Source: Anaerolineae bacterium (GTDB lineage: Bacteria; Chloroflexota; Anaerolineae; UBA4142; SHND01). Taken from it: a stretch of DNA of 64,000 nucleotides. Positions 15,934 to 26,511 of the stretch are shown here, piece by piece (within the stretch, counting starts at the first letter, position 1; each line of letters starts with the position of its first letter). The notes under the pieces were generated by a model. It saw only the letters and a list, made by a program, of their open reading frames with translations. It did not search any database and had not been told where the DNA came from. Location: assembly GCA_020851635.1 (NCBI GenBank), contig JADZCJ010000118.1, positions 1-64,000 on the forward strand, written 5' to 3'. The translations under genes were made by a program, and so were the position numbers.

Positions 15934-16001
15934 ATGATTCTCCATGAAAAATGACCCATGTATTTTAGCAGAAAATCGCGCGGCGCGCGAGTGGGCCCGT
16001 G

Positions 16002-16043
16002 AAAAAAAACACCTGCTGCCCGGAAACAGACAGGCGGCAGGTG
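16002..16043 (-). terminator. Intrinsic terminator after the PHP/AlbA-like gene
   Basis: On the minus strand an 11-pair stem (arms 16043-16033 and 16020-16010, one G-U) is followed by eight T (16009-16002). It separates the 16099-18600 gene from the LysM gene. Confidence 0.88.
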
Positions 16044-16098
16044 AAGAATTGCGAACAGGTGTTCGGAAGAACTTGCTATTTGTCGTATGTGAAAAATT

Positions 16099-18600
16099 TC
16101 AAGGGGTCCAGTTGGGCGGCAACACAAATTGATCGTCCAGATTTACGCTGACGCCGGGCGCTTGCTGCGGCGTCTCTACGGAGGGAGGATCGAGCACCGG
16201 CATCAACGTTTCGCCGGGTTCGATTTCCGTTGGAACGATTTGCGCGAAATCCGTCGGGGCATTTACAACATCCATCGCGTCGGGCAGTATGATGCTTTCG
16301 GCAGTGAGGACCGTCGGCTCGATTGCGGCGGTCGCGTCGTCCACAGCGACATGGGGGAATTCGTCCGATTCCATGATCGAGACCTCGGAATGCGCGCCGC
16401 CTTGTTCGAAATGCATCTGCAACTCGTCCGCATCTGCCGGCGGAGTTTCGAGTTCGACGGTTGCGCTCAGCGCAGCCGGGTCATGCGATTCCGAGACAAA
16501 AGGTGTCAAGTCCGCAACGCCGGGCGGAAATTGACTGCGACCGGGTCTGGTGAGCAGGCGAGGCGACTCCCGGTCCTCTGCTGCTTCCGCAGCGTCATTT
16601 GATTCTGATTCTGTGTGGATCGGCAGCGCAGAGTCATCGGCTGCAAAGAGCGTCGGCGCTTGAATGCTCTCCAGCTCACCCGCCACGCTTTCGGTCGGCG
16701 GATTGAATCCTTCGGGCAGATGGATTTCGCCATTGTCGTCGTCTTCGAGCTGTTCAACGGGCGTAGACTCGGAAAGTGTTTCGATCAGGTCTTTCCAAAC
16801 GCCGTGAATTCCGTCGTCGGTCACGCCATAATAGACGTGCAGTTCGCCATTCGAATCGCGCTGGACCAGATCATAGCGCAGCTTGCCCGCGCGCTCGCTG
16901 GCTTTGACAATGCCCACATCCCCAAGCCATCTGACGTCCGCTTTGGTTACGGTGTGCTTGTCGTGTTCGGCGATGGCATACTGCCACAACTTGCGCGCGC
17001 TCGAACGCGTGACATTGTGGATGATGCGGTTGTTGCGCAGGTCGCGCATGGTGTATTGGTTGTTCCCATGGGGGCGGGTCTTGGAGGCAACGATTTCTAC
17101 TCCTGTGTGCGGCGGAGGTCCGGGCATTTTCGGCGCCGCTTCGGGCACATCACTGTCGGGAGGAACTGTGTGTTTGTCCGAGGCGCTCTCTTTGTCTTCC
17201 GGCTCTTGTTGATCCTCTTTTTGCGTCTTGTCTGCCGTCTTGGATGCCCGGGACGGGGTACTCTCGGAACGCGCCGCAAATTCCACCGCCAGCGCGTCGC
17301 GCACGAGATTGACGATTTCGTCGCGAACGGCGAGCGAGGTCTCGTTTTCCGAGCGCACAAAAATCTGGGTTGAATCGAGCGTGTAGGGCGCCTCTGAGCC
17401 GCGCGGCACAATCATTTGCAGAATCTGTTTGCCGCCGCTCTTGAGCGTGTCCACCTGCACATCAATCGGCGGGACCACATGCTTGTTGATTTCAGCGCGC
17501 AGGTGGGTGGACGTTTCGAACGGCTTGGTCACGCCCTGAACGGGGTGACGAACGTTGGCGCTGGCGCCGATATAAATGGTGCCGCCGTTTGTGTTGGCGA
17601 GCGCGACCACGTCCTGCAAAATGCGGCGGTCAATGCCGTGTTTGCCGACGCTTTCGTGAAACGCCTGCACCAGCGTATCGCCTTCTTCGCGCGCGGAAAA
17701 GATGGGGTCAAATTCCTGAGAGGCAGCCGGAACATACGGGCGGGTCTTGGAAAAATCTTTGCCCGTCAACACATCCATGATGGCATCAAATGATGCTTCC
17801 GACACAAGGATTTCGGTAGGGCGGTCGCCAATACCCAGTTCCTGATTGTTGCCCGGAATGCCATTGACGCGGTGCGCGTCGCTGCCCTGAATGGCGTGCA
17901 TCTTGCGCGGATATTCCGGCTTGGTCCCGCTAAAGAATAATTGGGTGCGGCGGCGCGATTTGCTTGCGAGGTCAGTCACTTCGAGGGCGTGCAGATTCTC
18001 ATCCTGCGTGTAGGCGATGCGTGTTTGTCCGCCAAAATCGAACCCCGGCATCGCGACGCCGTGCGATGAATTGGCGTGGGCGGCGATGACGAGTCCACCC
18101 GCCTCGTTTATGAGACGGTATGCGGTCAACACATCCGTAGTTGCGCCCACTTCGCCGGAACCGACATCCAATTTGTCCGGGGGCACGTTCAAGTCGAGCA
18201 GCAAGTGTTCGAGTTCGCGCACGGTGGTCTCGGGCGGGAAAACGCCAAGCACATGAAAGCCCAGCGTGGCGGTCAACTCGAAACCGGGGAGCACGAGAAT
18301 TTTCTCGCGCAGGCGGCGAAATTCCGTCAATTGTTCTTTTTCTTCCGGCGTCAAGCGGTTGCGCCGCTCGAGCAGTTCCAGGTCTTGAATCTCTTCCATG
18401 TAACGCCGGTATCCCGCCGCCGTGTTGTGGTCGGTGATGGCGATAATATCGAGACCTTTGTGCTCGGCGCGTTTCAGAATGTCGAGATAGGTAACGTTCG
18501 GTTCGCGAAAGTCCGCCGAGGCGGGGGTATGCAGATGCAAATCCATCCGCTTCCACTGCGGGGGATTATTCTTGGATTGTTGTTTTCTTTTTGATGGCAC
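16099..18600 (-). CDS. PHP phosphoesterase-AlbA-like multidomain protein
   Basis: With a GTG start at 18600 (AAAAGGG seven bases upstream) the protein has 833 residues; a TTG at 18654 would add 18. The N-terminal PHP domain (about 15-330) shows DLHLHT, ITDHN, a histidine in AAHANSSH and GSDAH, the metal ligands of PHP phosphoesterases. A segment with [15 protein letters not shown] (about 380) fits an AlbA_2/Schlafen-type nucleic-acid-associated domain. A Ser/Lys/Pro-rich linker leads to a basic globular segment (about 545-650), and the last 180 residues are acidic and probably disordered. Known PHP-ATPase fusions (TrlF-like) differ in lacking such a tail. The role is unknown; DNA repair or stress signalling are guesses. 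Confidence 0.7.
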   Translation of the reverse strand: MPSKRKQQSKNNPPQWKRMDLHLHTPASADFREPNVTYLDILKRAEHKGLDIIAITDHNTAAGYRRYMEEIQDLELLERRNRLTPEEKEQLTEFRRLREKILVLPGFELTATLGFHVLGVFPPETTVRELEHLLLDLNVPPDKLDVGSGEVGATTDVLTAYRLINEAGGLVIAAHANSSHGVAMPGFDFGGQTRIAYTQDENLHALEVTDLASKSRRRTQLFFSGTKPEYPRKMHAIQGSDAHRVNGIPGNNQELGIGDRPTEILVSEASFDAIMDVLTGKDFSKTRPYVPAASQEFDPIFSAREEGDTLVQAFHESVGKHGIDRRILQDVVALANTNGGTIYIGASANVRHPVQGVTKPFETSTHLRAEINKHVVPPIDVQVDTLKSGGKQILQMIVPRGSEAPYTLDSTQIFVRSENETSLAVRDEIVNLVRDALAVEFAARSESTPSRASKTADKTQKEDQQEPEDKESASDKHTVPPDSDVPEAAPKMPGPPPHTGVEIVASKTRPHGNNQYTMRDLRNNRIIHNVTRSSARKLWQYAIAEHDKHTVTKADVRWLGDVGIVKASERAGKLRYDLVQRDSNGELHVYYGVTDDGIHGVWKDLIETLSESTPVEQLEDDDNGEIHLPEGFNPPTESVAGELESIQAPTLFAADDSALPIHTESESNDAAEAAEDRESPRLLTRPGRSQFPPGVADLTPFVSESHDPAALSATVELETPPADADELQMHFEQGGAHSEVSIMESDEFPHVAVDDATAAIEPTVLTAESIILPDAMDVVNAPTDFAQIVPTEIEPGETLMPVLDPPSVETPQQAPGVSVNLDDQFVLPPNWTP

Positions 18601-19209
18601 GTGTGAACCCTTTTCTGGGCGCTGCAACAAATGCAACGTGACCACGCAGGTCAAGCGGCGGACCCTCCGTGAATGGAGCGTTCGCGCAGGCGGATAGCGT
18701 TCTGCGCGGATTCGCGGTAAACGGAAAGGTCAGGCAAGACCGATCGGCCAAGTCACATTGATTGCAATTCCAGCGAGAAGGGTTGTAGGGCTGCCATGAC
18801 CTTGACTCGACAAGGGTTTTGGCTGCGAAATTCAAATGCGGGGAGGCGTTTGAGGACGTTCCGGATGCTCGGTGAAAAGTGAAATGGATACCGCGCAAAT
18901 GCGAAACCAAGAGCAAAAAATTTGACCACAGTGGAAAACCTGCTCAATGGAATCCAAATAGGGAACAACCGTTTTTCGCCGACCGCGCGTGAAAGATAAT
19001 TCAAATAGCGCAGTGATTCTTGCTACAACCCAACTCTACAATATATGGCGCGCATCGTTTTGGGGCAAAACCCAATTTGCCAGAGCGCGCCGGTTTAGTT
19101 ATTAAAGGTGGAGCGCTGCATTTGCTCCATTCTGTATGACGCAACAGGGGCGGTGAATGCAACGGCGTTTTGCCTCGCAGTCGGTCCGCCCCTTACCCTA
19201 CTATTATAT
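18601..19209. other. 609-base intergenic region with three inverted repeats
   Basis: No convincing gene is present between the Lon stop and the PHP gene start; the short open frames lack start sites and family resemblance. Three paired elements lie close together: GGCGCGC/GCGCGCC (19047-19053 and 19085-19091) enclosing an inner TTGGG/CCCAA hairpin, GGAGC/GCTCC (19110-19114 and 19124-19128), and AGGGGCGG/CCGCCCCT (19146-19153 and 19186-19193). The last may end the lon transcript. The set could be a structured small RNA, but I could not match it to 6S RNA, SRP RNA or another known class. Confidence 0.4.
19146..19193 (-). terminator. Stem-loop after lon (no T-tract)
   Basis: An eight-pair GC-rich stem begins 16 bases after the lon stop codon on the minus strand. 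The absence of a T-run makes it a weak intrinsic terminator; it may be a 3' stabilising hairpin. Confidence 0.5.
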
Positions 19210-21699
19210 TCAGTTTAGCGAACTTGTCACTTCGCGCTCGGGTTCCTGGTTGCCGTGACCGTTGAGCGTGGAAGGGACGGGCTTTGGCTCCAGCGCCGCT
19301 TTCCAGACATCTTCGACTCGCTCGGCAAGCACGAACTTGAGATCTTTACGGATTTCTTCGGGCAAATCATCCAGGTCGCGTTCGTTGCGACTCGGCAGGA
19401 TCACCGTATCCAAGCCGGCGCGGTGCGCCGCCAGGACTTTTTCTTTGATGCCGCCGACCGGCAGGACGCGACCGCGCAGGGTAATCTCACCCGTCATGGC
19501 GACGTTGTCGCGCACGCGGCGGTTCGTCAGCAAAGAAGCCAGCGCCGTCGCCATCGTAACGCCCGCGCTAGGACCATCCTTGGGCGTCGCGCCTTCGGGA
19601 ACGTGCAGGTGAATGTCGCTCTTTTCGATTTGTTCGGGGTCAATGCCGAGGTCGTGCATCTTGCTGCGGACATACGAATATGCCGCGTGCGAGGACTCGC
19701 GCATCACATCGCCCAGTTGACCCGTCACAAGGAACCCCTTGCTGCCGGGCATGCGAGTTGCCTCGATAAAGAGGATGTCTCCGCCGACCGGAGTCCAAGC
19801 TAAACCTGTGGCAACGCCCGGGGTTTCGGTGCGCTCGCGCACTTCATTGTAGAATCGCGCTTTGCCCAAGAGTTGGTGCACCAAATCTACGGTAACTTGA
19901 ATCGAATCATGGTCGCCTTGGGCGATTTTGGTCGCCAGTTTGCGAGCCACGCGCCCGATTTCGCGTTCGAGATTACGGACACCCGCTTCGCGGGTATAGT
20001 CGCGGATGATGGCGCGAATCGCGTCGTCGCCGAATGTGACTTCGTCGGCGCGCAAACCGTTTTCTTCAAGTTGGCGCGGAACGAGATAACCCTTGGCGAT
20101 CTGGGTCTTTTCGTAATCGGTGTAACCCGACAAGGGCAAGACCTCCATACGGTCGCGCAGCGGTCCCGAAATCGTTTCGAGAGTGTTTGCCGTGCAAATG
20201 AAAATCACCTGCGACAGGTCAAAGTCCACGTCGAGATAGTGATCGCGGAACGTCTTGTTTTGCGCGGGGTCGAGCACTTCTAAAAGCGCGCTCGACGGAT
20301 CGCCGCGATAATCTGCGCCCACCTTGTCTACTTCGTCCAGCATGATGACGGGGTTTTTCGTGCCCGCCCGTTTGATGGATTGAATCAGGCGACCGGGCAT
20401 TGCCCCGATATATGTGCGTCGGTGGCCGCGAATTTCAGCTTCGTCGTGCATGCCGCCGAGCGACATGCGAATAAACTTGCGCCCCAGCGCGCGGGCGACG
20501 GATTGACCCAGTGAAGTTTTACCCACTCCGGGCGGTCCGACGAGCGTGAGGATCGAGCCGCGATAGGTCCGCGATTCCTGGTCCTCTGCGCTGCCGCGTT
20601 CGGCGCGCAGTTTGCGCACGGCAAGATATTCGAGGATCCGATCTTTGATGTCCTGGAGGTCGTAGTGGTCCTCGTCGAGAATCCGGCGCGCATTCGGAAT
20701 GTCGAGATTGTCTTCGGTGCGCTTGTTCCACGGCAAGTCCACCAGCCAGTCGAGATACGTCTTGATCACGTGGTACTCGGCGGCGGCGGGGGGCATGGTC
20801 TTCATGCGGTCCAATTCGCGGCGCGCTTCTTTTTCGGCTTCTTCGGGCATGCCGGATTCGACAATCTTTTTCTCGTAGGCGGTGATTTCCGCTTCCTGCT
20901 CGCTGCTTTCGCCCAACTCTTTTTGAATCTGCTTCATCTGCTCGCGCAAGATGTATTCGCGCTGATTCTTTTCCATCTCGGCTTGCGCCTGCCCCGAAAT
21001 CTTTTTGCCGAGCTCAAGCACGTCAACTTCTTTGGTCAGCAGGGCATCGAGACGAAGCATCTTGTCCTGGACATTATCCAGTTCCAGCAGTTCCTGCGCT
21101 TGTTTCAAATCAATCCGCAGACTGGTGGCGATCATGTATACGAGTTGGCGCGGGTCTTCGACGTTCATGGCTGCCATCAGCAATTCTTCCGGCAGGGTTT
21201 GGGAAAGGTTGACCAGTTTGCGGAACAATTCGACGGTATTGCGCGTCAAAGCTTCGACCTCGACGCTCTTGTCAACGTGTTCGGGCGCGAGTTCGATCCT
21301 GGCTTTGAGATACGGGTCCGTCGAGGTGTATTCCTGAATACGAATCCGCTCCATGCCCTGCACAATCAGCCGGACGGTGCCATCGGGCGCGCGCAACATG
21401 CGATGAATGACCGCAGCGGTGCCGATTTCGTACAAGTCGTCGGGACCCGCGTCTTCGAATTTGTCGTTCTTGATGGTCACCAAGCCGATCAAGCGGTTGG
21501 TCTCTTTGACGACGTCATCCACCAAACGCAATGAACGTGCCTGCCCGACGTTTAGAGGCAGCACAGTGAGCGGATAAACTACAACTCCCTTGAGCGGCAA
21601 AATCGCCAGCTCGCCGGGAATGGTCGAACTAGATTCACTAATATTATCTTGGTCGCGCAATTCTTGTTCTTGGTCCTGATTTTGGTTGATGTCTGACAT
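19210..21699 (-). CDS. lon: ATP-dependent protease LonA
   Basis: Lon is a cytoplasmic ATP-dependent serine protease for damaged and regulatory proteins. This 829-residue protein has the full LonA plan: an N-terminal substrate-binding domain (about 25-220), a coiled-coil (about 225-300), the AAA+ module with GPPGVGKTS and VIMLDEVDK, and the protease domain with the Ser711 (DGPSAG) and Lys754 (GGIKEK) dyad. A short acidic tail follows. It lies 43 bases downstream of hsp20 on the same strand, forming a protein-quality-control operon divergent from rpoD. AGAGGT precedes the ATG. Confidence 0.97.
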   Translation of the reverse strand: MSDINQNQDQEQELRDQDNISESSSTIPGELAILPLKGVVVYPLTVLPLNVGQARSLRLVDDVVKETNRLIGLVTIKNDKFEDAGPDDLYEIGTAAVIHRMLRAPDGTVRLIVQGMERIRIQEYTSTDPYLKARIELAPEHVDKSVEVEALTRNTVELFRKLVNLSQTLPEELLMAAMNVEDPRQLVYMIATSLRIDLKQAQELLELDNVQDKMLRLDALLTKEVDVLELGKKISGQAQAEMEKNQREYILREQMKQIQKELGESSEQEAEITAYEKKIVESGMPEEAEKEARRELDRMKTMPPAAAEYHVIKTYLDWLVDLPWNKRTEDNLDIPNARRILDEDHYDLQDIKDRILEYLAVRKLRAERGSAEDQESRTYRGSILTLVGPPGVGKTSLGQSVARALGRKFIRMSLGGMHDEAEIRGHRRTYIGAMPGRLIQSIKRAGTKNPVIMLDEVDKVGADYRGDPSSALLEVLDPAQNKTFRDHYLDVDFDLSQVIFICTANTLETISGPLRDRMEVLPLSGYTDYEKTQIAKGYLVPRQLEENGLRADEVTFGDDAIRAIIRDYTREAGVRNLEREIGRVARKLATKIAQGDHDSIQVTVDLVHQLLGKARFYNEVRERTETPGVATGLAWTPVGGDILFIEATRMPGSKGFLVTGQLGDVMRESSHAAYSYVRSKMHDLGIDPEQIEKSDIHLHVPEGATPKDGPSAGVTMATALASLLTNRRVRDNVAMTGEITLRGRVLPVGGIKEKVLAAHRAGLDTVILPSRNERDLDDLPEEIRKDLKFVLAERVEDVWKAALEPKPVPSTLNGHGNQEPEREVTSSLN

Positions 21700-21742
21700 C
21701 GTATAAACCTCTTGATTTGAGACGGCAGTGACGGTGTGTTGG

Positions 21743-22174
21743 TTAGTCGTTTTGAACTGAATTTACTGCAATCACCTTGGCTAGCGGTTTTACTTTGGGT
21801 AATGTGATGGTCAAAAATCCGTCCTGATAGGTTGCCTTGATTGCTTCGATGTTGTATTCGCCGGGCAAATACACTTCGCTGGCAAAATCGCCGTATTGGA
21901 CTTCGAGGCAATGGCAGGCGGCGCGTGATTGCCGGTCGGAGCGGCGCCCGCTGACCCGCAGGATGCGTTCGTGAAATTCGACCTGGATCTTGGTGGGGTC
22001 CATGCCGGCGATTTCGATCAATATAACCACGTCCTCGCTTGTTTCGTATACGTCCGTAGGGGGTCGCCACATGGAAGGCGGCTGCCCCTGCTCGTGCAAA
22101 AGCATCGAGCTGAGCATGCGGTCCATTTTGAGCGAGAAACCGACGAGTTCTTCAGGGTCTTTGTAGCGCGCCAT
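21743..22174 (-). CDS. Hsp20-family small heat-shock protein
   Basis: This 143-residue chaperone has an alpha-crystallin domain (about 40-130) with the conserved [10 protein letters not shown] and [10 protein letters not shown] blocks, and a C-terminal LAKVIAV segment resembling the I-x-I oligomerisation motif. It holds unfolding proteins during stress. GGAGA lies six bases before the ATG. The upstream minus strand contains a TATAAT (22331-22326) that could be its -10 box, with no good -35 and no CIRCE-type repeat seen, so heat-shock control is not evident. It is co-transcribed with lon. Confidence 0.93.
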   Translation of the reverse strand: MARYKDPEELVGFSLKMDRMLSSMLLHEQGQPPSMWRPPTDVYETSEDVVILIEIAGMDPTKIQVEFHERILRVSGRRSDRQSRAACHCLEVQYGDFASEVYLPGEYNIEAIKATYQDGFLTITLPKVKPLAKVIAVNSVQND

Positions 22175-22463
22175 ATGGGTATCTCCAACCTTGATAAAGG
22201 TGTTTCAAGTTTATTGCAATTCGGTTAGTATGCGGATAGTGATTTGTAAGGCAAAATGCGAATTTCTTACCTGATTATCAAGACATTCAGGGCGGAGTTA
22301 GCAGTCTCTGCCCGCGAGTCCTTGGATTATACACTCTTTTTACCAAGTTGGCACTATTCAAAGGGGTAGGCAAACCTGGGAGAATCGGACCAATTGAAAT
22401 CAAACTGACACCCGAACATTTTGCAAAATCAGTAGGTTTTTTGCGCCAAAATGCACAAAAGTA

Positions 22464-22492
22464 TTGACGCGCGCTATTTCGCGTCGTATAAT
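22464..22492 (+). promoter_or_regulatory. Consensus promoter of the housekeeping sigma-factor gene
   Basis: TTGACG (22464-22469) and TATAAT (22487-22492) are separated by exactly 17 bases, with transcription expected near 22499. This near-perfect vegetative promoter suggests autoregulation of the primary sigma factor by its own holoenzyme. The divergent hsp20-lon transcript starts further left. Confidence 0.85.
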
Positions 22493-22505
22493 GTTTCTGA
22501 GACGG

Positions 22506-22585
22506 CTCACCCTGTCTCAATTTTGTTGCCCATAGCCGGTCAGGGTGAGTCCAGGATTATGTAAAAGCACATCTCACCGGGGTGA
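22506..22585 (+). other. Two stem-loops in the 5' leader of rpoD
   Basis: The roughly 130-base leader contains a nine-pair perfect stem (CTCACCCTG at 22506-22514 with 22541-22549, 26-base loop) and a compact hairpin TCACC-GG-GGTGA (22574-22585) some 35 bases before the start codon. Neither is followed by T-residues. They may affect mRNA stability or translation; no riboswitch class was recognised. Confidence 0.5.
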
Positions 22586-22628
22586 TATCGGGAAGGGCGT
22601 TTCAAAAAAACGTAGATAGGTGATGGGA

Positions 22629-23942
22629 ATGGCGACACGTCGAGTAACTAAAAACGTTCAAGCACGTTCGAGCGGGGTGGCGGACAAGCCCCGGCGCGCG
22701 CGCAGTGGAGAGGGCAACGGCAACGGGAACGGACACAAGGCGACAAAACCGGTTGTTGTGGCATCTGCCGCGTCAGCCGAAAAATCGCCGGCAGTTGCGA
22801 TCCAGACGCGCGCGATCGTACAGCAGCTGGTCGAAAAGGGCAAAGCTCAAGGTTGGCTTTCACAGGACCAGCTATTGCAATTGTTTCCCGAAGCCGAGTC
22901 CAACATCGAGCAGCTGGAAGAAGTTTATATCGTTCTGTTTGAAGAAGGGATTCAGCTTGTAGACCAGGCAGAGGTGCCGGACAGCTCCGCCGACAAACCC
23001 GAAGAGCCCGCGCAGGTGGACTTGAACGAAATCGGGATTGACGATACCGTTTCGCTCTATCTCAAAGAGATTTCCCGCATTCCGTTGTTGCGCGCCGAAC
23101 AAGAGGTCGAATATGCCAAGGGCATGGAGACTGGCAAAAAGGCGCGCCAGCAGTTGAATCGTTCGACCACCATCAGTCTCGCCGAACGCAACAAGCTGGA
23201 ACAAAAGATCCGCGACGGTGAATTGTGCCGCCAGAAATTGATCAAGGCAAACTTTCGGCTGGTGGTTTCGATCGCTAAAAAGTATATCGGGCGCGGCGTT
23301 TCATTTCTGGATTTGATTCAGGAAGGGAACATCGGGTTGATTCGCGCAGTCGAGAAATTCGATTATAAACGCGGTTTCAAGTTTTCGACGTATGCGACGT
23401 GGTGGATTCGCCAGGCGATTACGCGGGCGATTGCAGACCAGGGACGCACGATCCGCGTTCCTGTGCACATGTGTGAGCGCATCAACAAGCTAACGCGGGT
23501 TTCGCGCCAGTTGGTGCAGGAACTGGGACGCGAGCCGACGCCCGACGAAATTGCAAAGGAACTGGGCACGACGCCGAAAAAGGTCGAACGGATCATCAAG
23601 ATTTCGCAGCGCCCGTTGTCGTTGGAAATGCCGGTGGGGGAGGAGCAGGATTCACATCTGGGTGACTTTATTCCCGACGAATCAACGCTCGGACCCACGG
23701 ACGCGGCATCCCATCAGCTTTTGCGCGAGCAGATGGAGGAGATTTTGACCTCGCTCTCGCCGCGTGAAGGGCGGGTTTTGCAGTTGCGGTTTGGGCTCAA
23801 GGACGGCAAGAGCCATACGCTGGAAGAAGTGGGCAAGAAATTTGGCGTGACGCGCGAGCGGATTCGCCAAATCGAAGCCAAAGCGCTGCGCAAGCTGCGT
23901 CATCCCAGCCGCAGCCGCAAACTGCGCGATTATCTGGAATGA
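22629..23942 (+). CDS. rpoD: Primary RNA polymerase sigma factor (sigma-70/SigA)
   Basis: This 437-residue protein is the group-1 sigma factor. A short basic, Gly/Asn-rich N-terminus leads to a region 1.1-like segment (about 65-120) and region 1.2 ([17 protein letters not shown]). Region 2 shows the invariant [17 protein letters not shown] and [13 protein letters not shown], and region 4 ([20 protein letters not shown]) carries the -35-binding helix-turn-helix. ATG 22629 is preceded by AGGTG with a six-base spacer; GTG 22620 and ATG 22623 are alternatives. It has a consensus promoter and its own terminator, so it is monocistronic. Confidence 0.95.
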   Translation: MATRRVTKNVQARSSGVADKPRRARSGEGNGNGNGHKATKPVVVASAASAEKSPAVAIQTRAIVQQLVEKGKAQGWLSQDQLLQLFPEAESNIEQLEEVYIVLFEEGIQLVDQAEVPDSSADKPEEPAQVDLNEIGIDDTVSLYLKEISRIPLLRAEQEVEYAKGMETGKKARQQLNRSTTISLAERNKLEQKIRDGELCRQKLIKANFRLVVSIAKKYIGRGVSFLDLIQEGNIGLIRAVEKFDYKRGFKFSTYATWWIRQAITRAIADQGRTIRVPVHMCERINKLTRVSRQLVQELGREPTPDEIAKELGTTPKKVERIIKISQRPLSLEMPVGEEQDSHLGDFIPDESTLGPTDAASHQLLREQMEEILTSLSPREGRVLQLRFGLKDGKSHTLEEVGKKFGVTRERIRQIEAKALRKLRHPSRSRKLRDYLE

Positions 23943-23951
23943 AAACAAGGA

Positions 23952-23986
23952 AAAGGACAGCGCTCAAGTCGCTGTCCTTTTTTTTT
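23952..23986 (+). terminator. Intrinsic terminator of rpoD
   Basis: An 11-pair stem (AAAGGACAGCG, 23952-23962, with 23970-23980) and a seven-base loop are followed by a run of T to 23986. It lies ten bases after the stop codon. Confidence 0.95.
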
Positions 23987-24000
23987 AGAGATTGATTTTC

Positions 24001-24029
24001 TTTGGATTTATCTTTATTTTTGCTACAAT
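24001..24029 (+). promoter_or_regulatory. Probable promoter of the folate genes
   Basis: TTTGGA (24001-24006) and TACAAT (24024-24029) are 17 bases apart, giving a start near 24036 and a 50-base leader before the cyclodeaminase-like gene. The -35 box is a weak match. Confidence 0.5.
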
Positions 24030-24085
24030 GACAAGGCAATCTTGAGTGGGCAGTATTTCTCCTCGTTTGTTTTATCCGGACCTCT

Positions 24086-24709
24086 ATGAACTTTTCCGAT
24101 TTAACCCTCACTGAATTTACCAAAGAGCTCGCGTCCGTTTCAGCCGCGCCGGGTGGTGGGTCGGCTGCGGCGCTGGCGGGGGCATTGGGCGCTTCGTTGG
24201 CGGCAATGGTGGGACGACTGACCATCGGGCGCAAAAATTATACAGACGTTAGCGCGGAATTTGAAGCGATCGTGCCGCGCGCCGATGCGCTCAAGATCGA
24301 GTTGTTGGAATTGATGCAGCAAGACGCTGACGCGTATGCCGTTGTGATGCAGGCGTATCAACTCGCCAAGTCCACCGAGTCGGAACAGGCGGCGCGGACG
24401 CGGGCGATTCAGAGCGCACTGCAGCGTGCGGCAGAAATTCCCCTGCGAGTGGCACAGGTGTGCGCTGAGGTATTGGAATTGGGCGCTGTGGCAGGGGCAA
24501 AGGGAAACAAGAACGCGGCAAGTGATGCGGGCGTCGGCGCGCTGATGGCAGAAGCGGGTTTACAGGCGGCATTGTTGAATGTGGAAATCAATCTCGGGCT
24601 GATTCACGACGAAGAGTTCAAGGCGTGTATACGGGTGCAGCTCGGTCCGTTGAAAAGCGCGGCGGCGAATCGCCAGAATATTCTGAATATCGTACAAGCG
24701 CGAATGTAG
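24086..24709 (+). CDS. fchA: FTCD_C-type cyclodeaminase/cyclohydrolase
   Basis: This 207-residue alpha-helical protein matches the C-terminal domain of formiminotransferase-cyclodeaminase, whose stand-alone form FchA acts as methenyl-tetrahydrofolate cyclohydrolase. The hallmark PGGGSAAALAGALGASLAAM (22-41) and the GAKGNKNAASDAGVGALMAE block near 156 are intact. It is followed after eight bases by formate-tetrahydrofolate ligase, so the two enzymes catalyse adjacent steps between formate and methenyl-THF. Cyclohydrolase is therefore more likely than histidine-degradation cyclodeaminase; FolD was not seen in the window. Confidence 0.88.
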   Translation: MNFSDLTLTEFTKELASVSAAPGGGSAAALAGALGASLAAMVGRLTIGRKNYTDVSAEFEAIVPRADALKIELLELMQQDADAYAVVMQAYQLAKSTESEQAARTRAIQSALQRAAEIPLRVAQVCAEVLELGAVAGAKGNKNAASDAGVGALMAEAGLQAALLNVEINLGLIHDEEFKACIRVQLGPLKSAAANRQNILNIVQARM

Positions 24710-24717
24710 GGTTATTC

Positions 24718-26412
24718 ATGACCGCTCCCACCTCTCCGCTCCCGATTGCCCAGATCGCAGAAAAAATGGGTCTCCAACTTGCCGATATCGAGCCGCACGG
24801 GAAATATCGCGCCAAATTGTCGCCCGATCTGTTGGCGCGTTTCGCCGAACGTCCGAATGGCAAGTATATCGTTGTCACGTCGGTGACGCCCACGCCGACG
24901 GGGGAGGGTAAGACCACGACAGCCATCGGGCTTGCAATGGGCATGAATCGGATGGGCTATCGTGCGGCCGTTTCGCTGCGGCAAAGCGCGCTCGGCTCGG
25001 TGTTGAATTATCGCGGCGGCGCGGCGGGCGCGGGCAACGCGCACCTGGCGCCCTATACGATGATGAACCTCAACGCGAGCAGTGACCATCATGTGATTGC
25101 GCTCGCCAACAATTTGTTGGCGGCGTGCATTGACAATGTGTTGATCCACGGCAATCCGATGGAGCTCGACCCGTTTTCGCTGGCATGGTCGCGCGTGATT
25201 CAAATCAGCGATCGCGCGCTGCGCCAGGTGCTGACGGGCTTGGGCGGGCGCGAGAACGGGACGCCGCGCGAGGCGCGATTTGACACGGTCACGTCGTCCG
25301 AAGTGATGGCGCTGGTCGGTCTGGTGAACGGGAATGACGAAAGGTCGGCATTGGCGGATTTGCGCGCGCGTGTGGGGCGGATTGTGGTCGGGCGCTCGCG
25401 TCGCGGCAAGCTGATCACCGCCGACGATTTGAAATGCGCGGGCGCCATGACCGCGCTCTTGACGGATGTGGTCAAGCCCAATCTGATGCAAACGAACGAA
25501 GGCACACCCGCATTCGTGCATATGGGGACGCTGGCGAATCTGTCGTATGGTTCCAGCTCGGTCCTGGCGGACCGCATCGCGCTCAAGACCAACGAATATG
25601 TCATCGTCGAAGCGGGGTTTGGCAGTGATCTGGGGCTTGAAAAATTTATTGACATCAAGGCGCGGGTCACGGGGATTATGCCGAATGCTGCGGTTGTGGT
25701 CACGACGCTGCGCGCGCTAAAAATGCACGGCGGGGTGGGCAAAGTGGCTGCAGGCAAGCCACTGCCCGACGAGCTAAACAAGGAAAATCTGCATGCGCTT
25801 GAAAAGGGCGCGGCAAACCTGCTCAAGCATATCGAGAATGCCAGGTTGTTTGGGCTGCCGGTCATCGTGGCGATCAACCGTTATCCGAGGGACACAGACC
25901 GCGAGATTGCGCGGGTCGAACAGTTGGCGCGCGAGGCGGGCGCGGAAGGCACATACTCGTCCGACGTATATGTGAGAGGCGGTGCGGGCGCGATCTCGCT
26001 TGCCGAAGCGGTGGCGCATGCGGCAAACAAGCCGACGCAAGCGCGGCTGTTGTACGCAAACTCGCTGCCGCTCCGTGACAAGATCGAACGAGTGGTGACC
26101 CAGATTTATGGCGGCGGCGGTGCTGAATTTTCATCCGCCGCGCAGGACCGCTTGAACCAGCTGACCGAGCAGGGGTTTGGCGAACTGCCGGTGTGTATTG
26201 CCAAGACTCATCTTTCGTTGACGCACGAAGAAAAACACAAGGGACGCCCAAAGAATTTCAAGCTGCCGATTCGAGAAGTGCGGTTGGCGGCGGGCGCGGG
26301 CTATGTCGTTGCCCTGGCGACGGACATTCGCACCATGTCGGGGATGCCCACCCATCCCGCGTTAGAGACGATTGACCTGGACGCGGATGGTAACATGGTT
26401 GGATTGGAATAG
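24718..26412 (+). CDS. fhs: Formate-tetrahydrofolate ligase
   Basis: The enzyme joins formate to tetrahydrofolate with ATP, producing 10-formyl-THF. The 564-residue length is typical. The nucleotide-binding loop TPTGEGKTT lies at 59-67, and the folate-family RQSALGSVLNYRGGAAGAG segment follows near 90; DLDADGNMVGL closes the protein. ATG 24718 is used because the family N-terminus (PIAQIAEKMGL) starts just after it; the open frame extends further upstream only inside fchA. With fchA it forms a one-carbon unit that may work in purine/Met supply or in formate assimilation. Confidence 0.96.
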   Translation: MTAPTSPLPIAQIAEKMGLQLADIEPHGKYRAKLSPDLLARFAERPNGKYIVVTSVTPTPTGEGKTTTAIGLAMGMNRMGYRAAVSLRQSALGSVLNYRGGAAGAGNAHLAPYTMMNLNASSDHHVIALANNLLAACIDNVLIHGNPMELDPFSLAWSRVIQISDRALRQVLTGLGGRENGTPREARFDTVTSSEVMALVGLVNGNDERSALADLRARVGRIVVGRSRRGKLITADDLKCAGAMTALLTDVVKPNLMQTNEGTPAFVHMGTLANLSYGSSSVLADRIALKTNEYVIVEAGFGSDLGLEKFIDIKARVTGIMPNAAVVVTTLRALKMHGGVGKVAAGKPLPDELNKENLHALEKGAANLLKHIENARLFGLPVIVAINRYPRDTDREIARVEQLAREAGAEGTYSSDVYVRGGAGAISLAEAVAHAANKPTQARLLYANSLPLRDKIERVVTQIYGGGGAEFSSAAQDRLNQLTEQGFGELPVCIAKTHLSLTHEEKHKGRPKNFKLPIREVRLAAGAGYVVALATDIRTMSGMPTHPALETIDLDADGNMVGLE

Positions 26413-26511
26413 TTGGATTGTAAGGTTGAGATTGACAAAGGAGTCAAGAGCGGTCGGCAGCGCGTCCGGCAGATGTGTTTTGCCCCTGCAGCTGTTCGAG
26501 CGCCGAGCGAA

